Assembly (NCBI RefSeq): GCF_000620785.1 | Contig: NZ_JIAI01000015.1 | Coordinates: forward strand, 1 to 64,000 | Reading direction: 5' to 3' | Length of the DNA: 64,000 nucleotides | Source: Actinospineispora acaciae DSM 45401 | GTDB lineage: Bacteria; Actinomycetota; Actinomycetes; Mycobacteriales; Pseudonocardiaceae | Shown here: positions 1-8,479 of the stretch, piece by piece | How positions within the stretch are numbered: position 1 is the stretch's first letter | Layout: every line of letters starts with the position of its first letter | Notes under the pieces: model-generated | What the model was told of the DNA's origin: nothing | The model's database searches: none | What the model saw: the letters and a program-made list of their open reading frames with translations, nothing else | Made by a program: the position numbers and the translations under genes

Positions 1-381
1 CGACTGCTCTGCGACGCCTGCGTCGTCCCGGTCGTACTCGGCGGCAACAGCGAAGTCCTCGACGTCGGCCGCACACAACGCACCGCCACCAAACCACAAC
101 GCGACGGACTCACCGCACGAGACCGCGGCTGCGCCTACCCCGGCTGCGACGCCAAGGCCTACCGATGCCAAGTTCACCACGTCGTGCACTGGGCTCACCG
201 AGGCCGCACCGCGATCCATTCGATGGTGATGCTCTGCGTCACCCACCACCGCATGATCCACCGCGCCGGCTGGACCATCCACATGGTCGACGGATGGCCA
301 GAATTCATCCCACCAAAATGGCTCGACTACACCCAAACACCACGACGCAAACCCAAACCATACGACATACTGCGAACCTGA
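1..381 (+). CDS. DUF222/HNH endonuclease family protein, C-terminal part (5' end outside window)
   Basis: Open from the first base in frame 1 to a TGA at 379-381. The visible 126 residues contain a CAYPGC zinc-knuckle-like pair, then an HHVVHW motif and LCVTHHRMIH, the ordered Cys/His pattern of the HNH nuclease domain at the end of DUF222 ('13E12 repeat') proteins. These are abundant and multicopy in mycobacteria and Pseudonocardiales. Their substrate is unknown, although the fold predicts metal-dependent DNA cleavage. The N-terminal DUF222 part lies outside the window. The gene ends directly against the convergent deoC stop codon, with no spacer. The family call is secure; a role in mobile DNA is only a possibility. 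Confidence 0.85.
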   Translation, partial: RLLCDACVVPVVLGGNSEVLDVGRTQRTATKPQRDGLTARDRGCAYPGCDAKAYRCQVHHVVHWAHRGRTAIHSMVMLCVTHHRMIHRAGWTIHMVDGWPEFIPPKWLDYTQTPRRKPKPYDILRT

Positions 382-1053
382 TTAGGTCGTTGCGGCCAGT
401 TCCTCGTTGATGAGTGCGATGCTCGCGCTTGCTCCCAGGCGGGTGGCGCCGGCAGCGATCAGGTCGGTTGCGAATGCATAGGTACGGATTCCGCCGGACG
501 CTTTGATGCCGAGCGGGGCATTGCCGAGCGCTTTTCGGATCAGGGTGACGTCGGTGAGCCTGGCGCCACCGGTTGGGTGGTATCCGGTGGAGGTTTTGAC
601 GAAGTCGGCGCCGGCGGCGGCGACGATTCCGACCAGTCGGGTCAGTTCCTGCTCGGTCAGCGCGGTGGCCTCGATGATGACCTTGAGGGTGGCGCCCTCG
701 GTGGCGTCGCGGACGGCGCGGATGTCGGACTCGGCCGTGTCGAAGTCACCACCTTTGACGGCGCCCAGGTTGACCACCATGTCGATCTCGGTGGCGCCTT
801 CGGCGCGGGCCTGGGTGGCCTCGGCGGACTTGATTGTGGAGCGGGACGCGCCGAAGGGGAAGCCGACGACGGTGCACAGTGCGACGGTCGAGCCGGTGAG
901 GGTGGCGGCGGCGTGGCTGGCCCAGTAGGGGTTGACGCAGACCGCTTTGAGCTCGTACTGGATGGCTTCGGCGCAGAGCCGCTCGATGTCGGCGGCGGTC
1001 GCCTCGGGTTTGAGCAGGGTGTGGTCGATCATGGACCCGAGGGCTGACGGCAT
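382..1053 (-). CDS. deoC: Deoxyribose-phosphate aldolase
   Basis: Catalyses the reversible aldol cleavage of 2-deoxyribose 5-phosphate to glyceraldehyde 3-phosphate and acetaldehyde in cytosolic deoxynucleoside catabolism. The 223-aa TIM-barrel protein has the usual length. It carries DHTLLKP at residues 10-16, EIDMVVNLG around 90-97, the Schiff-base lysine K153 in FVKTSTGY, and the second active-site lysine K184 in GIKASGGIR. The ATG at 1053 lies 5 bp downstream of the NUDIX gene stop, so it is the last gene of the RR-HK-NUDIX-deoC run. Nothing in the sequence suggests loss of function. Confidence 0.95.
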   Translation of the reverse strand: MPSALGSMIDHTLLKPEATAADIERLCAEAIQYELKAVCVNPYWASHAAATLTGSTVALCTVVGFPFGASRSTIKSAEATQARAEGATEIDMVVNLGAVKGGDFDTAESDIRAVRDATEGATLKVIIEATALTEQELTRLVGIVAAAGADFVKTSTGYHPTGGARLTDVTLIRKALGNAPLGIKASGGIRTYAFATDLIAAGATRLGASASIALINEELAATT

Positions 1054-1058
1054 GGCGG

Positions 1059-1496
1059 TCAGGGTGCCGGCGAGTTCGGCGGGCTGTCAATCGGGTGGTG
1101 GTGGGCGCGGGCGAGCAGGGCGGCCAGGTCGGGGAGCAGGGCGCGGTCGGCATCCAGCCAGTCGAGGTCGGCGAGGGTGGCGGGGTGGAGCCAGCGCACG
1201 GCGGCGTGTTCGACGGCGCGGGGTTCGGGCGAGCGGGCCAGCAGGGTGGCGGCGTAGATCCGGAGGAGCTTGGTGGTGCCCAGCGGCTGGTCGGCGCCGA
1301 CGCGGTGGGTGACGGTGATCCGGGCGCCGAGTTCTTCCCAGCATTCGCGGCGCAGCGCGGCCACCTCGGACTCGCCGGGCTCGACCTGGCCGCCCGGCAG
1401 CTCCCAGCGGCCGGCCAGCTCGGGTGGCTCGGCGCGCCGCTGTGCCAGCAGACGGCCGGCGCGCACGATCGCGGCGCCTACGACTATGCCCGTCAT
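1059..1496 (-). CDS. NUDIX hydrolase, MutT-like nucleoside triphosphate pyrophosphohydrolase
   Basis: A 145-aa protein with a complete NUDIX box (GX5EX7REXXEEXG) in the segment starting GGQVEPGESE and ending EELGA. It has the small MutT/CTP pyrophosphohydrolase layout: an N-terminal strand IVVGAAIVR, the box at about residues 37-59, and a C-terminal helix. Likely substrates are oxidised or non-canonical (d)NTPs, inferred from the family only. The start is the ATG at 1496, which overlaps the histidine kinase stop as ATGA, so the two are translationally coupled. The link with a deoxyribose aldolase suggests nucleotide salvage or sanitation. Confidence 0.85.
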   Translation of the reverse strand: MTGIVVGAAIVRAGRLLAQRRAEPPELAGRWELPGGQVEPGESEVAALRRECWEELGARITVTHRVGADQPLGTTKLLRIYAATLLARSPEPRAVEHAAVRWLHPATLADLDWLDADRALLPDLAALLARAHHHPIDSPPNSPAP

Positions 1497-2902
1497 GCGA
1501 TCGAGTCGTCCGGCGGGGTCGCGGCGGGCCAGCGGGCCTCGACTCGGGCGCCGCCGTCGGGGGCGGTGGACATTCGGACGGTGCCGGAGCGGCCGGTGAC
1601 CAGCGCGGAGACCAGCGCCAGCCCGAGCCCGGCACCGCCGCTCACGCCGCCGCGGTCCGCCTCCAGGCGGGTGAAGCGGTCGAACACCCGCTGTTGGTCC
1701 GCCTCCGGGACGCCTGGGCCGTCGTCGTCCACCACCAGGCGCGCGGCCCGACCCGCCGGCAGCACCGACACCCGTACCCGTGACCGGGCGTACCGGCACG
1801 CGTTGGCCAGCAGGTTGTCCAGCACCAGCGCCACCTCGCCCGGAGACGCCGCCGCCCACACCGGGACCGGGGCGGTGAGCGTCACGGCGGGACCGGGGGC
1901 GGGTTCGGGCGCGGAGGTCTGGGTGGCGCGCGCGATGGCGGTGCTGGCCTCGGCGACCATGTCCACGGCGGTGGCGGGTGGGCGGGCGCCGGCGTCCGCG
2001 CGGGCCAGCGCGAGCAGGTCGGAGAGCAGCTCGGACAGCCTGGCCGCCTCGGTGGCGACCGAGCGCAGGGTGTCCTCGGCCAGGGCCGGGTCGGGGTGCA
2101 TCACGGCCACCTCGGCCTGCGCGCGGATGGCCGCGACGGGGGAACGCAGCTCGTGGGCGGCGTCGCCGGTGAAGCGTTCCAACCGGGCGGACGCGCTGTC
2201 CCGGCGGGCCAGCAGCTCGTTGAGCTCCTCGGCGAGCGAGCGCAGCTCGTCGGTTGCCGGTGGGACCGGCAGGCGCTCGCCGGGCGGGAGGCTGGCGGCG
2301 GCGGAGCGCATCCGGCCCACCGGCCGCAGCGCCAGGCCCACCGCGGTCCAGGCGGCCAGCGACACCCCGAACGCGGCGAGCACGGCGGCCAGGCTCAGGC
2401 CGATGGCGCCGCGGCGCAGCACCGAGCTGTAGCCGACCAGGTCGGCGGCGGCCAGCACCAGCCGGGGCGAGCCGTCCGGGGCGATCGCCGAGACCCCCAG
2501 CCAGCGGGTCGGCGCGCCCGGGCCGTACTCGGTGACCGAGTCCCCGCTGGCCAGCCGGCGCAGCAACTCGGGGCTCAGCGGCAGCGGGCGACCGTCGTCG
2601 AGGGGGCGGCCGGCGGTGTCCGAGACCCGGATGTGGATCTCGCCGGAGACGCCGTCCAGGGAGGCGTCGCCGGGCACCACCGAGTCTTCCGGCACGCCGG
2701 CGGAGAGCCGGCCGACGGCGGTCGCGGCGGCGCGGGCCAGCTCGACGTCCACCGCGCCGGTGATGGTGATCCCGACCAGGCCGGTCGCCACCCAGGCCAG
2801 TGCGCCGGAGGCGAGCATGGCCACGCCGGCGACGGCGACCGTGATACGCACCCGCAAGCTGCGGCGGGCCCACCAGCCGGCGAGCACCGCCGGCGTTTTC
2901 AC
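1493..2902 (-). CDS. Two-component sensor histidine kinase
   Basis: A 469-aa membrane kinase. TM1 is at about residues 18-42, followed by an extracytoplasmic sensor of about 120 residues, TM2 at about 165-190, a HAMP linker, and a HisKA domain with the phospho-acceptor in AAHELRSP (H250). The HATPase_c domain has a DNLLANACRYA N-box, DDDGPGVP G1 box and GGAGLGLAL G2 box. It autophosphorylates and passes phosphate to the regulator encoded just upstream. The GTG start at 2902 overlaps the regulator stop (GTGA). The architecture resembles MprB/TcrY-type OmpR-partner kinases. The signal sensed cannot be read from the sequence. Confidence 0.93.
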   Translation of the reverse strand: MKTPAVLAGWWARRSLRVRITVAVAGVAMLASGALAWVATGLVGITITGAVDVELARAAATAVGRLSAGVPEDSVVPGDASLDGVSGEIHIRVSDTAGRPLDDGRPLPLSPELLRRLASGDSVTEYGPGAPTRWLGVSAIAPDGSPRLVLAAADLVGYSSVLRRGAIGLSLAAVLAAFGVSLAAWTAVGLALRPVGRMRSAAASLPPGERLPVPPATDELRSLAEELNELLARRDSASARLERFTGDAAHELRSPVAAIRAQAEVAVMHPDPALAEDTLRSVATEAARLSELLSDLLALARADAGARPPATAVDMVAEASTAIARATQTSAPEPAPGPAVTLTAPVPVWAAASPGEVALVLDNLLANACRYARSRVRVSVLPAGRAARLVVDDDGPGVPEADQQRVFDRFTRLEADRGGVSGGAGLGLALVSALVTGRSGTVRMSTAPDGGARVEARWPAATPPDDSIA

Positions 2903-3585
2903 CCCGAGGCTCCCACCCGGTAGCCGTGGCCGCGCACGGTGCGCAGCAGGTGTCCGGCTCCCACGGCCTGCAGCTTACGACGCAGGTAGCCGACGTATAC
3001 CTCGACCGCGTTGCGACTCGCCGCCTGCTCGCCGCCCCAGGCCAGTCGCAGCAGCTCGTCCTTGCTGAGCACCGTGTCCGGCCGGCTGGCCAGGGCGTGC
3101 AGCACCGCGAACTCGCGCGGGCTCAGCTCCACCGAGTGGCCGGCCCAGCTGACCTGCTTGGTGGCCGGGTCCACGGTCAGCTCGCCGAGGCGCAGCCGCC
3201 GCCCGGACCCGCCGCGCTCGGCGTCCCGGCGCCGCAGCAGCGCCTTGACCTGCGCCACCAGCACCACGAACGAGAACGGTTTGACCAGGTAGCCGTCCGC
3301 GCCGAGGTCCAGCCCGTCGGCCTGGTCCACCTCGCCGTCCTTGGCCGAGATCAACAGCACCGGGGTGTCCACGCCCTCGCGGCGCAGTTGCTCGAGCACC
3401 CGGTAGCCGGACAGGCCGGGGATGATGATGTCCAGCAGGATCAGGTCGAAGCTGCCGGTGAGCGCGGCGCGCAGCGCGGTGGGGCCGTCGGCGGCGGTGA
3501 CCACGTCGAGGCCCTCGGCGGTCAGCCCACGGCCGAGGGCGGTCCGCACCCCGGCCTCGTCGTCCACAACCAGCACCCTTGGCAT
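2899..3585 (-). CDS. OmpR/PhoB-family response regulator
   Basis: The receiver domain (residues 1-115) has the acidic pair DD at 8-9, phospho-acceptor D52 in LILLDIIIPG and the conserved Lys in GYLVKPF. A winged-helix domain follows, with LSPREFAVLHAL and the C-terminal VRGHGYRVG wing. It is the cognate partner of the overlapping kinase gene. The ATG at 3585 (MPRVLVVDD) fits the family start; a GTG at 3606 would add seven residues and cannot be excluded, as neither has a strong Shine-Dalgarno. A TCTCAG direct repeat with an 11-bp period lies 46-62 bp upstream and may be its own operator. Confidence 0.92.
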   Translation of the reverse strand: MPRVLVVDDEAGVRTALGRGLTAEGLDVVTAADGPTALRAALTGSFDLILLDIIIPGLSGYRVLEQLRREGVDTPVLLISAKDGEVDQADGLDLGADGYLVKPFSFVVLVAQVKALLRRRDAERGGSGRRLRLGELTVDPATKQVSWAGHSVELSPREFAVLHALASRPDTVLSKDELLRLAWGGEQAASRNAVEVYVGYLRRKLQAVGAGHLLRTVRGHGYRVGASG

Positions 3586-3630
3586 CGGGAACGAAGCTAC
3601 GCCCACAACCGTCTCACCCGGATCGGCCCC

Positions 3631-3647
3631 TCTCAGGGCGTTCTCAG
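3631..3647. promoter_or_regulatory. Direct repeat TCTCAG-N5-TCTCAG, candidate OmpR-family operator
   Basis: Two identical hexamers begin at 3631 and 3642, exactly 11 bp apart (one helical turn). This is the spacing used by OmpR/PhoB-type regulators that bind direct repeats head to tail. They sit in the divergent region between the response regulator and the LolA-like/ABC operon, so they could serve autoregulation and control of the neighbour. Assignment to this regulator is inference. Confidence 0.4.
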
Positions 3648-3671
3648 AGCGGATGGTTCAGGCTGAGGCGC

Positions 3672-3776
3672 ATGAATCCCCGAGGCCCGGCGGTCCTCGG
3701 CCCAGGCATGACGGCCGGGGTCGGGCGCGCAGGCTGCCCGGGGGGCGCCGCACCCGAGCCGACGAGCCGCGCATGA
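3672..3776 (+). CDS. Possible 34-aa leader peptide upstream of the LolA-like gene
   Basis: An ATG at 3672, preceded by CTGAGG, opens a 34-codon frame (MNPRGPAVLG...) that ends in a TGA overlapping the next ATG as ATGA at 3773-3776. That spacing is the translational-coupling arrangement seen throughout this operon. The composition (Gly/Pro/Ala/Arg) is uninformative and no family is recognised. It may be a coupling leader, or chance in high-GC DNA. Confidence 0.25.
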   Translation: MNPRGPAVLGPGMTAGVGRAGCPGGAAPEPTSRA

Positions 3777-4837
3777 GCACCGTCAAGATCGCGCTGATGG
3801 TGTCCGGGGTGGCCGCCGTGGCGCTGGTATCGGTGCTGGTCACCGGGCCGTTCGGAGGTCCGGCCCCGGCGCCGGCCGGAGCGCCGTTGCCGCCGGTCAG
3901 CGCGGGTGAGCTGATCGCCTCGATCCGCGGCGCCAAGCCCGGCCCGATGGCCGGCACGGTGTCGGTGGACGTCCGGCTCGGGCCGGCCGCCGCCTCGCTG
4001 TGGCCCCGGCGGGGCTCGGAGGTGGCGCGGCTGTGGTCGGACGGCGACGGGCGCCGGCGCGTCTCGCTGCCCGGGGCGGACGGCGAACGCACGATCGTGG
4101 ACGACGGCGACACCGTCTGGTGCTGGAACTCGACCACCCGATCGGTCATGAAATTTCCCTCCGGCCCGGCGGCGGGCGGCACGGGCACGAACGCGAGCCC
4201 GGGTCCGCTGGGCCTGCTCGCCGGCGACGAGCCGCTGGCCAACCCCGCCGACGCCACCACCGCGGTGCTCGGGCTGCTGGCGTCGGACAGCATGGCCAGG
4301 GTGGACCCGCCGACCAGCGTCGCCCGCCGCGACGCCTACCAGCTCGTGCTCGCCCCGCTGCCCACCGAGCGCACCATGCTGCGCGAGATCAGGGTCGCGG
4401 TGGACACCCAGACGCGGCTGCCGCTGGAGGTGTCGGTGCTGGCCAACGGGCTGCCCGAGCCGGCGCTACGGATCGCGTTCACCGACGTCGGCTTCGGCCG
4501 GCAGGACCCGGCGCTGTTCCGGTTCGCCCCGGCGCCCGGCGTCGCGGTGCGGGAGCGCCCGGCCCCGCCGCCCGCCCCCACCCTGGTCGGCAAGGGCTGG
4601 GACACGGTTGTGGTGCGCCGGGACCGTGGCGCCGCGGCGACCTGCGGCGGCGGGCGGGCGGCGCCGTTCCCGCCCCGGTTGAGCAGCCCGATCAGCGGCC
4701 CGTGGGGGCAGGGACGGCTGGTGAGCACGCCGATCGGCACCGCCGTGCTCACCGCCGACGGCCGGCTGGCCACCGGCGCGGTCCCGGTCCAGGTGGTCAC
4801 CGAGGCGCTGGCCGGCACCGAGGCCCCGGCCCGATGA
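3773..4837 (+). CDS. LolA-like exported (lipo)protein-carrier domain protein
   Basis: A 354-aa protein. A hydrophobic N-terminal segment at residues 6-24 (signal/anchor) is followed by a Pro/Ala linker, then a beta-rich body with TIVDDGDTVWCWN and LPLEVSVLANG, typical of actinobacterial LolA/DUF2092-like proteins thought to bind lipid in an incomplete beta-barrel. A unique C-terminal segment of about 80 residues follows. The start ATG overlaps a possible leader ORF. Its stop overlaps the ABC ATPase ATG (ATGA), making an exported-protein, ATPase, permease trio. The substrate is unknown. The fold call rests on remote similarity and context. Confidence 0.65.
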   Translation: MSTVKIALMVSGVAAVALVSVLVTGPFGGPAPAPAGAPLPPVSAGELIASIRGAKPGPMAGTVSVDVRLGPAAASLWPRRGSEVARLWSDGDGRRRVSLPGADGERTIVDDGDTVWCWNSTTRSVMKFPSGPAAGGTGTNASPGPLGLLAGDEPLANPADATTAVLGLLASDSMARVDPPTSVARRDAYQLVLAPLPTERTMLREIRVAVDTQTRLPLEVSVLANGLPEPALRIAFTDVGFGRQDPALFRFAPAPGVAVRERPAPPPAPTLVGKGWDTVVVRRDRGAAATCGGGRAAPFPPRLSSPISGPWGQGRLVSTPIGTAVLTADGRLATGAVPVQVVTEALAGTEAPAR

Positions 4838-5820
4838 GGTCGCCCGGCTCGACCCGACCGCCGAGGGGGACCGACCTGCCGGCCCCGCCCACCGCGCACC
4901 GGCTCCCGCCCGCGGTGCGGCTGCGCGCGCTGCGCAAGGTGTACCGGCACGTGGTGGCGCTGGAGTCGGTGGACCTGGACGTGCCGGCAGGCTCGATCCT
5001 GGGCCTGGTCGGCTCGAACGGCTCCGGCAAGACGACGCTGCTGCGCCTGATGCTCGGCCTGGCCCGGCCCACCTCCGGCAGCGTGCGGCTGCTCGGCGAG
5101 CCGATGCCGGCCAGCGCCGCGTCGGTGCTGCCGCACGTGGGCGCGCTGGTCGACGGGCCGGGGTTCCAGCCGTTTCTGTCCGGGCGCGACAACCTGACCC
5201 GCAGCGCCAGCGCCGAACCGCTGCTCCCGACCGCCGCGATCCCGGGCGCCGTGGACGCCGCGCTGCACCGGGTGGGGCTGGACCGCACCGCCGCGGACCG
5301 CCGTTACCGCTCGTACTCCCTCGGCATGAAGCAACGCCTCGGCCTGGCCGCCGTGCTGCTGGCCCCGCGCCGGCTGGTGGTGCTGGACGAGCCGACCAAC
5401 GGGCTCGACCCGGCCGGCACCCACGAGGTCCGCCGGCTCATCACCGAGCTGCACGCCGCCGGCTGCACCATCCTCATCGCCTCGCACCTGCTCGCCGAGG
5501 TGGAGCGGACCTGCACGCACGTGGCGGTGCTGACCGGCGGGTCGGTGGTGGCCACCGGCGAGCTGGCCGCGCTGCCGACCGCCGACGACGCCGCGCTCGA
5601 AGTGACCACCGCCGAGCCCGACGCCGCGCTGTCCGCCCTGCGCTCCGCGCGCGTCGCCGGGTACGTCGAGCGCGGCATGGTGGTCGCGCCGCTGGCCGGG
5701 ACGTCGCCGGAGGAGGTGCTGCGCACGCTGGTACGGGCCGGGGTCCCGGTCACCGAGGCCCGCCGCACGCGCACCGGGCTGGAGGAGCTGTTCGTCCGCC
5801 TCACCGAAGAGGGATCATGA
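4834..5820 (+). CDS. ABC transporter ATP-binding protein (CcmA/DrrA-type exporter)
   Basis: A 328-aa ATPase. Walker A is GSNGSGKTT at about residues 63-71, the signature region is SLGMKQRLGLA, Walker B is RLVVLDEPTNGLDP, and the H-loop is IASH. A C-terminal domain of about 90 residues ending LEELFVRLTEEGS is typical of ABC-2/DrrA-like exporters. About 30 Pro-rich residues precede the domain. It overlaps its permease by ATGA. The SLGMKQR signature in place of LSGGQ is usual for this subfamily. It would power export of an unidentified substrate. Confidence 0.9.
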   Translation: MRSPGSTRPPRGTDLPAPPTAHRLPPAVRLRALRKVYRHVVALESVDLDVPAGSILGLVGSNGSGKTTLLRLMLGLARPTSGSVRLLGEPMPASAASVLPHVGALVDGPGFQPFLSGRDNLTRSASAEPLLPTAAIPGAVDAALHRVGLDRTAADRRYRSYSLGMKQRLGLAAVLLAPRRLVVLDEPTNGLDPAGTHEVRRLITELHAAGCTILIASHLLAEVERTCTHVAVLTGGSVVATGELAALPTADDAALEVTTAEPDAALSALRSARVAGYVERGMVVAPLAGTSPEEVLRTLVRAGVPVTEARRTRTGLEELFVRLTEEGS

Positions 5821-6650
5821 TCGCCAGGCTGCTGCGCGCCGAGCTGGTCTACGTGCTGCGCCGGCGCCGGACGGTGGTCGCGCTCGGGGTGCTCGCGGCG
5901 GTGCCGGTGGTGCTCGGCGTCGGGGTGGCGGCCAGCTCGGGACCCGGCGGTCCGGGGGTCGGGACGGAGGCCGGCATGCCCCGGTCCGGGCTGATGGCGG
6001 CATCGGCGGAGAACGGGCTGATGCTGCCGGTCATCGCGCTGGTGGTGGCGCTGGCGCTGCTGTTGCCGCTGGCGGTGAGCATCCCGGCGGCGGACGCGCT
6101 GGCCGGCGAGGCCGCGCACGGCAGCCTGCGCGGACTGCTGCTGGCGCCGGTGAGCCGGCCGAGGCTGGTCGCGGTCAAGGCGGCCGGCGTGCTCGCGGTC
6201 GCCGCGCTGGCGGTGCTGGCGGTGACGGTGGCCGGCGTGCTCGCCGGGCTGGGCATCGTGGGCGGCGGCGGGGCGCTGCTCACCCTGTCCGGGACGACCA
6301 TAGAGCCCGGCGCGGCGCTGGCCAGGGTGGCGCTGGCGGCGGGCTGGACGTTGCTGCAGGTGCTCGCGGTCGGCGCGGTCGCGCTGGCCGTCTCCTCGGT
6401 CACCGACCGCGCGATGGTGCCGGTGGGCACGGTGGTCGGCGGCGTGGTCGTCTCCGGCCTGCTCGCCGGCGTGCCGTCGCTGGACTGGCTGCGCCCGTGG
6501 CTGCTGACCACCCGCTGGCCCGCGCTGGTCGACGTCCTGCGCGACCCGCTGCCCGGCGACACCCTGGCCCGAGGCGCACTGCTCGCGCTCGGCTACCTCG
6601 CACTCGGTCTGGTGATCGCGGTAGCCGGCACCGTGCGTCGGGAGGCGTGA
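5817..6650 (+). CDS. ABC-2-type transporter permease
   Basis: A 277-aa integral membrane protein with about six hydrophobic segments: 20-42, 62-85, 120-145, 160-185, 195-215 and 250-270. The ABC-2 pattern AAHGSLRGLLLAPVSRPRLVAVKAAG follows TM2. It pairs with the overlapping ATPase to form an exporter. The ATG overlaps the ATPase stop (ATGA). The substrate is unknown. Confidence 0.88.
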   Translation: MIARLLRAELVYVLRRRRTVVALGVLAAVPVVLGVGVAASSGPGGPGVGTEAGMPRSGLMAASAENGLMLPVIALVVALALLLPLAVSIPAADALAGEAAHGSLRGLLLAPVSRPRLVAVKAAGVLAVAALAVLAVTVAGVLAGLGIVGGGGALLTLSGTTIEPGAALARVALAAGWTLLQVLAVGAVALAVSSVTDRAMVPVGTVVGGVVVSGLLAGVPSLDWLRPWLLTTRWPALVDVLRDPLPGDTLARGALLALGYLALGLVIAVAGTVRREA

Positions 6651-6659
6651 ACGGGCACC

Positions 6660-6965
6660 ATGCCCGGCATGGCCGAACTTCTGAACGATGATGCCGTCAC
6701 CGAAGCGCTGCGCGGGCTGCCCGGATGGGAACGTGACGGCAACACGATCGTGCACTCCGCGAAGCTGCCCAGCTTCCCGGCCGCCATCGCGGTGGTCGAC
6801 CGGGTGGCCGAGCTGGCCGAGCGCGCCAACCACCACCCGGACATCGACATCCGCTGGCGAACCCTGACTTTTCGCTGCTCGACGCATTCCGAGGGCGGCA
6901 TCACCGACCTCGACATCGCGCTGGCCGCCCAGATCTCCGAGCAGATCCGCTCCGCCCAGTCCTGA
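6660..6965 (+). CDS. phhB: 4a-hydroxytetrahydrobiopterin (pterin-4a-carbinolamine) dehydratase
   Basis: A 101-aa protein with the PCD signature HHPDIDIRWRTLTF, the histidine of CSTHSEGG, and the final Asp in GITDLDIAL. It dehydrates 4a-hydroxytetrahydropterin during recycling of the pterin cofactor of aromatic amino acid hydroxylases. Actinobacterial copies also occur without an obvious hydroxylase partner, and none is seen nearby. The ATG at 6660 fits the GGGAGG at about 6640 better than the internal ATG at 6669. It follows the permease by 9 bp and may be cotranscribed. Confidence 0.9.
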   Translation: MPGMAELLNDDAVTEALRGLPGWERDGNTIVHSAKLPSFPAAIAVVDRVAELAERANHHPDIDIRWRTLTFRCSTHSEGGITDLDIALAAQISEQIRSAQS

Positions 6966-7091
6966 CGTCACCCCACCGGGCACCGAACACCACGATTGTT
7001 ATCTCATGTAACACGCTTCGCGGCGCCACCGATCCCACCGGCAACCTCGCAACATCAAGTCAACCTCAAGCCGCGCCGCGAAGGATCCACC

Positions 7092-7511
7092 ATGAGCCAA
7101 CCCGGCCCCGACCGGCAACTACCGCAACTACCCCGCTACCCGCACCCGCCGCTCGCCTCGCGCCTGCCCCAGCGCCCGCTCCCCGGCACCCGCCCGCAGG
7201 CCCTACCGCCCCCACCGAAACCACCGGCCAACGGCTTCGGGATCGCCGCGCTGGTGCTCGCCGTCATCGGCCTGGTCTTCGAGTTCGTGCCGCTCAGCGG
7301 CTTCGTGTCGTTCATCAGCGGCGCGGTCGGCGTCGGGTTCGGCGTCCTTGGCGTGCTCCGCGACGGCAGGGGGCTGGCCAACCTCTGGCTCTGTGGCCTC
7401 GGCGCGGCGCTCAGCCTCACCGCCCTGGTGCTGGGCATCTGGAACATGGCGGCCACCACCCAACCGACCGCCGCACCGGCCGACGACCCCGGCTCGGCCG
7501 GCCGCCGCTAA
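7092..7511 (+). CDS. DUF4190-like two-helix membrane protein
   Basis: A 139-aa protein. A Pro-rich N-terminal tail of about 48 residues is followed by two hydrophobic hairpins (GFGIAALVLAVIGLVFEF and LWLCGLGAALSLTALVLGIW) around a glycine-rich centre, the usual DUF4190 pattern. The ATG at 7092 has GAAGGAT upstream. The function is unknown. Its last four bases overlap the convergent pxpC stop. No partner is indicated, and membrane location is the only firm inference. Confidence 0.7.
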   Translation: MSQPGPDRQLPQLPRYPHPPLASRLPQRPLPGTRPQALPPPPKPPANGFGIAALVLAVIGLVFEFVPLSGFVSFISGAVGVGFGVLGVLRDGRGLANLWLCGLGAALSLTALVLGIWNMAATTQPTAAPADDPGSAGRR

Positions 7512-8479
7512 CCGAGCGCGGCGGCGAGGCGTTCGGCCCGCCGGCGGTGGTCGCGGCGGGCGGTCAGGGCCTCGTCGAGGGTGACCTCCACGAACCTGGT
7601 CCGGGTGTTGGGCGCGGACTGCGCCACCACGTCCAGGTCGCAGCTGATCACCGTGGCGATCATCATGTAGCCGCCGCCGGACACCGCGTCCCGGTGCAGG
7701 ATGATCGGCTCGACGCTGCCGGGGACCTGGATGGACCCGATCGGGTACGGCGCGTCGACGATGTTGGACGGGTCCTGCCCGGCACCGAACGGCGGCGTCC
7801 GTTCCACCGTCTCCAGCCCGGGTCCGTCGTAGCGGAACCCGACCCGGTCGGCCACCGGGGTGAGCGTCCAGGTGGTGGACAGGAACGTCTCCCGCCCGGC
7901 CGGGGCCAGCACGTGGTCGTAGAGGCCCATTACGACCCGGACCTCGACGTCCTTGGACAACACCGGCCACAGCTCCTCGGGCACCGCCCGACCCGGGGTC
8001 GACGGACCGGACCCGGCACCGACCGGCAGCACGTCCCCGGCCACCAGCGAGCGGCCCTCCACCCCGCCCAGCGCCCCCAGCGCGTACGTCGACCGGCTGC
8101 CGAGCACGACCGGCACGTCGATCCCGCCGGCGACCGCGATGTACGCCCGGGCACCGCCCTTCACGAACCCGAAGTCCAGCACGTCCCCCGCCGCCACCGC
8201 GAACGACTCCCACAGCGGCCGCTCCTCGCCGTTGACCTTCGGCGGCAGCGACGCGCCGGTCACCGCGACCACCGCGTCCTCGGTGAACACCAACTCAGGC
8301 CCCAGGTAGACGCACTCCAGCGCGGCGTCCCCGGGCGAGTTGCCGACCAGGCGGTTCGCGGCGGCCAGCGAGTACAGGTCCAGCGCCCCGGACGGCGGGA
8401 TGCCCAGGTCGTAGTAGCCGTTGCGGCCGGTGTCCTGCACCGTGGTGGACAGGCCGGGCTTGCGCACCTCAATCGGCAC
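7508..8479 (-). CDS. pxpC: 5-oxoprolinase subunit PxpC (KipA/AHS2 carboxyltransferase-fold protein)
   Basis: A 323-aa KipA family protein with TVQDTGRNGYYDLGIPPSGALD near the N-terminus, ECVYLGPEL, AYIAVAGGIDVP, GSRSTYALGALGG and HRDAVSGGGYMMIA. With PxpB and PxpA it hydrolyses 5-oxo-L-proline to glutamate using ATP. The same fold forms half of the carboxyltransferase domain of urea carboxylase. The GTG at 8479 has a GGAGGTG ribosome-binding site and overlaps the pxpB 3' end by 11 bp. It is the last gene of a five-gene operon that also encodes a biotin carboxylase and carrier. Confidence 0.9.
   Translation of the reverse strand: MPIEVRKPGLSTTVQDTGRNGYYDLGIPPSGALDLYSLAAANRLVGNSPGDAALECVYLGPELVFTEDAVVAVTGASLPPKVNGEERPLWESFAVAAGDVLDFGFVKGGARAYIAVAGGIDVPVVLGSRSTYALGALGGVEGRSLVAGDVLPVGAGSGPSTPGRAVPEELWPVLSKDVEVRVVMGLYDHVLAPAGRETFLSTTWTLTPVADRVGFRYDGPGLETVERTPPFGAGQDPSNIVDAPYPIGSIQVPGSVEPIILHRDAVSGGGYMMIATVISCDLDVVAQSAPNTRTRFVEVTLDEALTARRDHRRRAERLAAALG

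Noticed and set aside
1059..2873. Long minus-strand frames of several hundred residues overlapping known genes (for example 604-aa frame through the kinase)
   Set aside because: Arg/Pro/Ala-rich shadow frames of the true genes, caused by high GC at third codon positions.
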